Source of the DNA: Siccirubricoccus phaeus
Lineage (GTDB): Bacteria > Pseudomonadota > Alphaproteobacteria > Acetobacterales > Acetobacteraceae
Reading direction: 5' to 3'
DNA: 64,000 bases
Assembly: GCF_008360935.1 (NCBI RefSeq)
Contig: NZ_SRXO01000009.1
Location: forward strand, 124,001-188,000
The position numbers and the translations under genes were made by a program. The notes beneath the pieces are model-generated. The model was not told the DNA's origin, ran no database searches, and worked only from the letters and a program-made list of their open reading frames with translations. Position 1 is the first letter of the stretch; each line of letters begins with the position of its first letter. Shown here piece after piece: positions 59,099-64,000 of this stretch.

Positions 59099-60591
59099 TC
59101 AAACCCGAGAAACCCATCCATCTTGCCGATGTCCGCCATCGCCCCGAGCTTCGCCAGGTCGGGCACCGGCCGGCCGAAGCTGGCGTCCCCCGCCAGCGCC
59201 GCTTCCAGCGCCGCCGCCACGCCCAGCACGAAGGCATCGCCGCCGCGCGGCCCGACGATCTGCAGCCCGAAGGGCATCCCGCGCTCATCCACGCCCATGG
59301 GCAGGCTCACCGCCGGGTGGCCGGTCAAGGTCACGTAATAGGCCAGGGCCAGCCAGTGGAAATAAGTACGGGTCGCCTGCCCGTCGATCTCCTTCGGATA
59401 AAGCTCCCGCCAGCCGCGCGGGCTGACGGTGATGGCCGGCGTCACCAGCACGTCATGGCGCGCGAAGAAAAGCTGGAAGTCGCGGTAGATTCTGGTCTGG
59501 AGCTGCGCCGCGCGGGCGGCGTCGGCCAGGCTGTAGCGCAGCCCTTCCTCGACATTGGCGATGATGTTCGGGCCGCAATCCTGCGGCCTGGTCCGCACCT
59601 TCTCCGCATGCGCGGTCAGCATGGCCTGCGCCCGCAGCACCTCGAAGGCCTCGTCGCCGCCGCGGCAATCCGGATGCGCCGCCTCGGCCGCACGGAAGAG
59701 CGGCGAGATGGCGGCGACCCGCCGTTGGAAGGCGCGGCGGACGATGCCCTCGGTCGGCGCCTCGCCGAGATCCTCAGAGAAGGCGAGCTTCAGCGTGGCG
59801 AGGTCGATGCCGCGCGGCGGGTGGAACAGCGCCGGCTCGCCGCGCACCGGGCGGGCGTGCAGCGTATAGGCCAGCGGGTCGCGCGCATCGTCGGAGGCCA
59901 TGGCGGCGAGCAGCAGGCAGGCATCCGGCACGTTGCGCGCCATCGGCCCCAGCACCGAAAGGGGTGTCCAGCCATGCGCCCGCTTCTCGTTCGCCACCAG
60001 GCCGGGGCTCGGGCGGTAGCCGAGGATGCCGCAGAAGGCGGCCGGGTTGCGCAGCGAGCCGCCGGTGTCGGAGCCGGAGCAGAGCGGCGCCATGCCCACC
60101 GCCAGCGCCGCGGCCGAGCCGCCGGAGGAGCCGGCGGCGGAGCGGGTGTTGTCGAAGGGATTGCCCGTCGCGCCATAGACCCGGTTGCGGGTATTGGCGC
60201 CGAGGCCGAATTCCGGCGTGTTCGTCTTGCCGAACACGATGCCGCCGGCCGCCCGGATGCGCGCCACCGCCCCGGCATCCGCGGCCGGGACGTGGTCGGC
60301 GAAGATCGGGCTGCCATAGGTGGTCCGCAACCCCTCGGTCTCCTCCAGATCCTTGATGCCGACCGGCAGCCCGTGCAGCAGGCCGAGCTCCCCGCCTGCC
60401 ATCACCGCCGCTTCCGCCTGCTGCGCCGCGGCCCGGGCGCGCTCGGTGTCCAGCGCCACCATGGCGTTGAGCTTGGGGTTGGTGGCTGCGGTGCGGGCGA
60501 GGCAGCTTTCCAGCAGCTCCACCGGCGAGAGCGATTTGCGCCCGATCAGGCGGCGCGCCTCCAGCGCGGTGAGGTCGCAGGGTTCGGTCAT
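59095..60591 (-). CDS. Amidase-signature family amidase
   Basis: A 498-residue cytosolic amide hydrolase. The Ser-cisSer-Lys triad is visible: Lys80 (LPVGIKD), Ser155 ([10 protein letters not shown]) and nucleophile Ser179 ([12 protein letters not shown]). The C-terminal part is typical of plant/bacterial amidases rather than GatA, and no gatB/C is near. The ATG overlaps the macrodomain gene's stop (ATGA), so the two are translationally coupled. Substrate unknown. Confidence 0.92.
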   Translation of the reverse strand: MTEPCDLTALEARRLIGRKSLSPVELLESCLARTAATNPKLNAMVALDTERARAAAQQAEAAVMAGGELGLLHGLPVGIKDLEETEGLRTTYGSPIFADHVPAADAGAVARIRAAGGIVFGKTNTPEFGLGANTRNRVYGATGNPFDNTRSAAGSSGGSAAALAVGMAPLCSGSDTGGSLRNPAAFCGILGYRPSPGLVANEKRAHGWTPLSVLGPMARNVPDACLLLAAMASDDARDPLAYTLHARPVRGEPALFHPPRGIDLATLKLAFSEDLGEAPTEGIVRRAFQRRVAAISPLFRAAEAAHPDCRGGDEAFEVLRAQAMLTAHAEKVRTRPQDCGPNIIANVEEGLRYSLADAARAAQLQTRIYRDFQLFFARHDVLVTPAITVSPRGWRELYPKEIDGQATRTYFHWLALAYYVTLTGHPAVSLPMGVDERGMPFGLQIVGPRGGDAFVLGVAAALEAALAGDASFGRPVPDLAKLGAMADIGKMDGFLGFD

Positions 60592-61073
60592 GCGCCGAGT
60601 TCCTTCAGATAGAGGGAGAGCGTGCGGTCGTCGAAGCAGGCGAAGAGGATGTCGAGCCCGGCGCCCGCCTCCCGGCAGGTGGCGACGGCGATGCGGCAGG
60701 CCTGCTCCGCCGGGTAGCCGTAGATGCCGGTGGAGATGGCGGGGAAGGCGATGGAGACCCCGCCCGCCTGGCGCAGCAGCCCCAGCGAGGCGCGGTAGCA
60801 GCCGGCGAGCAGCGCCGCCTCCTCGGCCGTGCCGCCCCGCCAGACCGGCCCCACCGCATGGATGACATGGCGCGCCGGCAGGCCGAAGCCCGGGGTGAGG
60901 CGGGCCTCGCCCGTGGGGCAGCCGCCCAGGGCCTGGCAGGCTTCCAGCAAACGCGGTCCCGCCGCCCGATGCACTGCTCCATCGACGCCGCCGCCGCCGC
61001 GGAGCCCGCTATTCGCCGCGGTGACGATGGCATCCAGCGCCAGGGTGGTGATGTCGGCCTTCAGCGCGCGCAT
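60588..61073 (-). CDS. Macrodomain (ADP-ribose-processing) protein
   Basis: A 161-residue single macrodomain: [35 protein letters not shown] binds ADP-ribose, and [12 protein letters not shown] is the second loop. It is the MacroD/YmdB type, which removes ADP-ribose from proteins or hydrolyses O-acetyl-ADP-ribose. CGGAGGGGCCGTCA upstream of 61073 sets the start. It is the first gene of a pair with the amidase, an unusual coupling. Confidence 0.92.
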   Translation of the reverse strand: MRALKADITTLALDAIVTAANSGLRGGGGVDGAVHRAAGPRLLEACQALGGCPTGEARLTPGFGLPARHVIHAVGPVWRGGTAEEAALLAGCYRASLGLLRQAGGVSIAFPAISTGIYGYPAEQACRIAVATCREAGAGLDILFACFDDRTLSLYLKELGA

Positions 61074-61141
61074 TGACGGCCCCTCCGAACGCGACGGCCA
61101 TATCCGCTTGGCCGACCATGCCTGAACCTCGCCGCCCGGTG

Positions 61142-61276
61142 CCTGTCGCGGCTCTGCCGCGACAGGCTGTGCCGAAGCGCCGGTTATGAGCGCCTCCGGG
61201 GCCCCCAGGACGCCGCGCAGCGGCGTCCTGGGGAATAAGGGGGCCCCCGCGGCGTTGCGCAGCAACGTCGTGGGGA
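61142..61276. repeat. Dispersed palindromic intergenic repeat (family B), copy 3
   Basis: Three perfect hairpins in a row: an 11-bp stem 61142-61152/61156-61166, a 14-bp stem 61203-61216/61220-61233, and CGTTGC/GCAACG at 61253-61267 within a longer C/G palindrome. The order is the reverse of the copy at 18733-18824. It ends just before the gamma-glutamyltransferase stop. Confidence 0.65.
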
Positions 61277-61278
61277 TT

Positions 61279-62892
61279 TTAGTAGCCCAGCGCGCAGCCA
61301 TCCTTGCGCGGATCGCTGCCGCCGATGAGCACGCCCGCCTTGCGGTCCATGAGGATGGCCTGGCCGCCGCCATGCGGCCGCTCGATCAGCGCCACCTCAT
61401 GCCCCAGCCGCGTCAGCCGATCGAGCACCGCATTCGGGATGCCCTTCTCCACCTCCACCACGCCCTTGCTGGGCGAGGGGAAAAGCCGCGGCAGGTCGAT
61501 CGCCGCCTGCACATCCAGGCCGAATTCGAAGTGGTTGGCCAGGAACAGCGTCTGCCCCATGGGCTGGAAATGCCCGCCCATCACGCCATAGGGCATGATG
61601 CACTGGCCGCCCTGCATGACCATGCCGGGGATGATGGTGTGCAGCGGCCGCTTGTCCGGCCCGATGCAATTCACATGGCCCTCCTGCAGCCGGAAGCCGA
61701 AGCCGCGATTGTGCAGCATGACGCCCGACTTCTCGGCGAGGATGCCGGAGCCGAAGCTCTCGAACAGGGAGTTGATGAAGGAGCAGGCATTGCCCTCGCC
61801 GTCCACCACGCAGAGATAGACCGTGTCCTTGTGCTTCGCGAGGTCCGAAGTGCCGGCCGGCGGCAGCGTCTTCATCGCGCGGTCGTCGCTGATGAGGCCG
61901 CGCAGCGCGGCGAGGTAGGCCGGGTCGGTCAGCTTCGCCACCGGCACATCGACCTGGGAGGGGTCGGCGAGGAAGGCGTCGCGGTCGCGATAGACCAGCC
62001 GCGCCGCCTCGATATGGCGGTGGTAGCGCTCGGCGCTCAGCGGCCCCTGCTCCGGCGTCGCGAAGCCGCCGAGGATGCCGAGGATCTGCAGCACATGCAG
62101 GCCGGAGCCGTTGGGCGGGCACTGGAACACCGTCATGCCACGCCAGTCGATGCTGATCGGCTCGACGAACTCCGCCACATGCTGGCCGCGGGCGAAGTCT
62201 TCCTCGGTGTGCAGCCCGCCGAGGGCGTTCAGCGTGGCGACCATGTCGGCGGCGATCTCGCCCTCGTAGAAGGCCTTGGCGCCGCGCTCGGCGATGGCGC
62301 GCAGCGTCTTGCCCAGCTCCGGCTGCCTGAAGATGTGCCCGGCCTGGGGCGCCTCGCCCTCCACCAGGAAGCGGCGGGCGGAAGCGGCGTTGCCGCGCAG
62401 CTTGCCGGCGGCCATGGCCCAGTCCAGCGCGACGCGGGGATGCACCGGGAAGCCCTGCTCGGCGCAACGGATGGCGGGCTGCAGCAGCTCCCCCAGCGGC
62501 TTGCGGCCATGGGTCTTGTTCAGCTTCTCCCAGGCGGAGATGGCGCCAGGCACGGTGACGACATGCGGGGAGGTGTTGGTCAGCGTGCTGACCTGGCGGG
62601 CGCGCAGCGCCTCCGGCGTCGCCGACGCCGGCGCCCGGCCGCTGCCATTCAGCGCGATGGGCTTGCTGGCCCCGGCGGGGGCGTAGAGGCAGAAGCAATC
62701 GCCGCCGATGCCGGTGCTCTGCGGCTCCACCACCCCGAGCACGGCGACGGCGGCGATGGCGGCGTCCAGCGCGTTGCCGCCGGCTTTCAGCACCTCCACC
62801 GCCGTCAGCGTGGCGATGGGCATGGAGGTCGCGGCCATGCCGCCGGTGGCATAGACGGCGCTGCGGCCGGGGGCGTGGAAATCGCGCTGCAT
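61279..62892 (-). CDS. ggt: Gamma-glutamyltransferase
   Basis: A 537-residue Ntn-hydrolase that cleaves gamma-glutamyl compounds such as glutathione. The large subunit has [32 protein letters not shown] in parts and STGIGGDCF. The autoprocessing Thr is in [19 protein letters not shown], the start of the small subunit. No classical signal peptide follows the chosen ATG (62892), so it may be cytosolic like many ywrD-type homologues; an upstream ATG at 62943 also lacks a signal. [13 protein letters not shown] is a typical C-terminus. Confidence 0.92.
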   Translation of the reverse strand: MQRDFHAPGRSAVYATGGMAATSMPIATLTAVEVLKAGGNALDAAIAAVAVLGVVEPQSTGIGGDCFCLYAPAGASKPIALNGSGRAPASATPEALRARQVSTLTNTSPHVVTVPGAISAWEKLNKTHGRKPLGELLQPAIRCAEQGFPVHPRVALDWAMAAGKLRGNAASARRFLVEGEAPQAGHIFRQPELGKTLRAIAERGAKAFYEGEIAADMVATLNALGGLHTEEDFARGQHVAEFVEPISIDWRGMTVFQCPPNGSGLHVLQILGILGGFATPEQGPLSAERYHRHIEAARLVYRDRDAFLADPSQVDVPVAKLTDPAYLAALRGLISDDRAMKTLPPAGTSDLAKHKDTVYLCVVDGEGNACSFINSLFESFGSGILAEKSGVMLHNRGFGFRLQEGHVNCIGPDKRPLHTIIPGMVMQGGQCIMPYGVMGGHFQPMGQTLFLANHFEFGLDVQAAIDLPRLFPSPSKGVVEVEKGIPNAVLDRLTRLGHEVALIERPHGGGQAILMDRKAGVLIGGSDPRKDGCALGY

Positions 62893-63276
62893 GGGCGGGT
62901 CTTTCGTCGGTCGTCGGGCGGGATGGTCCGGCAGGCTTTGCATGGCGGCGGGGGGACGGCAACCCGGGGCTGGCCTTGCTGGGGGCGCTCACCGGCCCCC
63001 GGCCGCACCCCCGCCGCCGCCCCCACCGGCGGCGCAGCCCCACCGGCCGGCACATCCCACCGGCCGCGGTATGTCCCCAGCGGCTGGCGCCCCACCGGCC
63101 GGTGCTCTCCCAACCCAGCCTTGCCGGGCGGGGGAGGGGGGACGCGCACTCCCTCCGCCGGCGGGGAAGGGCCGGGCGAGGGCGGACCGCCGGCGCGGAC
63201 GGACGCGCGAGGACATGGGCGTGCGGACCCCCCAGCGCCCTTCCCGCCATCCCCCCGGCCGCGCTATGCCCAACCC
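62893..63276. repeat. Gene-free region with degenerate CCCACCGGCCG repeats
   Basis: The 384-bp divergent gap between ggt and csaA holds four degenerate units built on CCCACCGGCCG (about 63034, 63056, 63080 and 63091), in C-rich DNA. No gene or clear promoter is visible. The repeats may be simple-sequence expansion. Confidence 0.45.
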
Positions 63277-63618
63277 ATGGCAGACCCCATCGCCTATTCC
63301 GACTTCGAGAAGATCGACATCCGCGTCGGTACCATCGTCGACGCCCAGCCCTTCCCGGAGGCGCGGAAGCCCGCCATCAAGCTCTGGGTGGATTTCGGCC
63401 CCCCGCTCGGCGTCAAGCGCAGCTCGGCGCAGATCACCGTGCATTACGCGCCGGACCGGCTGATCGGGCGGCAGGTGGTGGCGGTGGTGAATTTCCCGCC
63501 GCGGCAGATCGGCCCCTTCCTCTCCGAGGCGCTGGTGCTGGGTGTGCCGGACGAGAACGGCGCCGTGGTCCTGCTGCGGCCGGATATTCCTGTGCCGCTC
63601 GGCGGGCGGATGTTCTGA
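63277..63618 (+). CDS. csaA: CsaA-type tRNA-binding-domain protein
   Basis: A 113-residue protein with an EMAP/CsaA OB-fold: [32 protein letters not shown] and [24 protein letters not shown]. CsaA binds tRNA and has chaperone-like activity tied to export in Bacillus. The length is exactly that of the family. Its stop overlaps the next gene's start by one base (TGATG), so the two are co-translated. Confidence 0.93.
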   Translation: MADPIAYSDFEKIDIRVGTIVDAQPFPEARKPAIKLWVDFGPPLGVKRSSAQITVHYAPDRLIGRQVVAVVNFPPRQIGPFLSEALVLGVPDENGAVVLLRPDIPVPLGGRMF

Positions 63619-64000
63619 TGGCGGGCGCCGCCCCCGCCCCGCGCTACTACGCCGTGAGCTGGGACCAGCTCCACCGGGACAGCAAGGCGCTGGCCTGGCG
63701 GCTGATGGGGCTGGGCCGGCTGAAAGGCGTGGTGGCGATCACCCGCGGCGGGCTGATCCCTGCCGCGATTGTGGCGCGGGAGCTGGAATGCCGGCTGATC
63801 GAGACCGTCTCCGTCGTCACCTATGACGAGGAGGTGCGCGGCACGCCGGCGGTGGTGAAGCCGCCCGCCGCCGCCGGGGATGGCGAGGGCTGGCTGCTGG
63901 TGGACGACCTGGTGGATACCGGCACCACCGCCCGGGTGGTGCGCGCCCTGCTGCCGAGGGCGCATTTCGCCACGGTCTATGCCAAGCCGGCCGGGCGGCC
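63618..64000 (+). CDS. gpt: Xanthine/guanine phosphoribosyltransferase, 5' part (cut by window edge)
   Basis: The 127 visible residues start at the ATG overlapping the csaA stop and run off the window. The N-terminal [20 protein letters not shown] and [18 protein letters not shown] are typical of bacterial XGPRT, and the PRPP-binding loop is [13 protein letters not shown]. The enzyme salvages xanthine and guanine to nucleotides with PRPP. An Asp/Glu-poor insert ([11 protein letters not shown]) sits before the PRPP loop. The remaining C-terminus is not in view. Confidence 0.9.
   Translation, partial: MAGAAPAPRYYAVSWDQLHRDSKALAWRLMGLGRLKGVVAITRGGLIPAAIVARELECRLIETVSVVTYDEEVRGTPAVVKPPAAAGDGEGWLLVDDLVDTGTTARVVRALLPRAHFATVYAKPAGR

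Noticed and set aside
61186-63618. 810-residue rightward frame joining csaA to sequence opposite ggt
   Set aside because: Only the last 113 residues (CsaA) are real. The rest is antisense to gamma-glutamyltransferase, and an ordinary ATG starts csaA at 63277.

Overview
The window is very GC-rich, with GC-rich third codon positions, and is dense with genes. Three orphan Bug/TctC-type periplasmic binding proteins lie here without any TctAB partners. Together with CoA, aromatic and phytanoyl-type catabolic enzymes and many GC-rich palindromic intergenic repeats, this suggests an alphaproteobacterium of the Acetobacteraceae, Roseomonas-like. That placement is inference from gene content and composition; no rRNA is present to confirm it.

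Layout. 0-6.3 kb: TctC protein, enoyl-CoA hydratase, glutathione S-transferase, then a leftward marR-emrA-emrB efflux operon with a readable sigma70-type promoter. 6.5-15.4 kb: aminopeptidase P, DUF1127 protein, cysE, a gene remnant next to a 107-bp palindromic element (second copy at 12.6 kb), quinone-oxidoreductase-like protein, second TctC protein, nadE, and two small acidic paralogues. 15.5-23.9 kb: third TctC protein, cupin, hot-dog-like protein, PhyH dioxygenase, a translationally coupled class-III aminotransferase/phospholyase and APH-type kinase, and an extradiol dioxygenase with a flavin hydroxylase. 24.2-28.3 kb: a PEP-CTERM-like protein and a 1127-residue SdrD-B/DUF11 surface protein. 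28.6-34.1 kb: cupin, Fsr-like exporter, glycogen-debranching-type enzyme and GT4 glycosyltransferase. 34.5-38.9 kb: envelope cluster (LprI-like, unknown secreted protein, TRIC-like channel, lipoprotein, and a three-part HdeD/peptidase-like/MFS fusion). 38.9-41.6 kb: decayed, gene-poor DNA with a vapB gene and a 3'-truncated vapC.

41.64-55.63 kb is an integrated element of about 14 kb sitting in the 3' end of tRNA-Ser(CGA). A 14-bp copy of the tRNA 3' end marks its far border. Next to the tRNA are a P4-type integrase, an unknown gene, an AlpA-like regulator and a Prim-Pol/RepA-type replication protein with an iteron-like repeat array. A leftward operon of small unknown proteins follows, two of them with AT-hooks. 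At the distal end, on the opposite strand, is a cargo block: a zinc-ribbon-containing DNA methylase, a PD-(D/E)XK nuclease, a DUF488 protein, an unknown partner and a VapD/Cas2-like protein. The whole resembles a phage satellite or integrative island with a defence module, and is the most interesting part of the window.

55.7-64 kb returns to host-like DNA: a second emrB / marR-emrA efflux module with a clear divergent operator, a macrodomain-amidase pair, gamma-glutamyltransferase, CsaA and a gpt-like phosphoribosyltransferase cut by the window edge.
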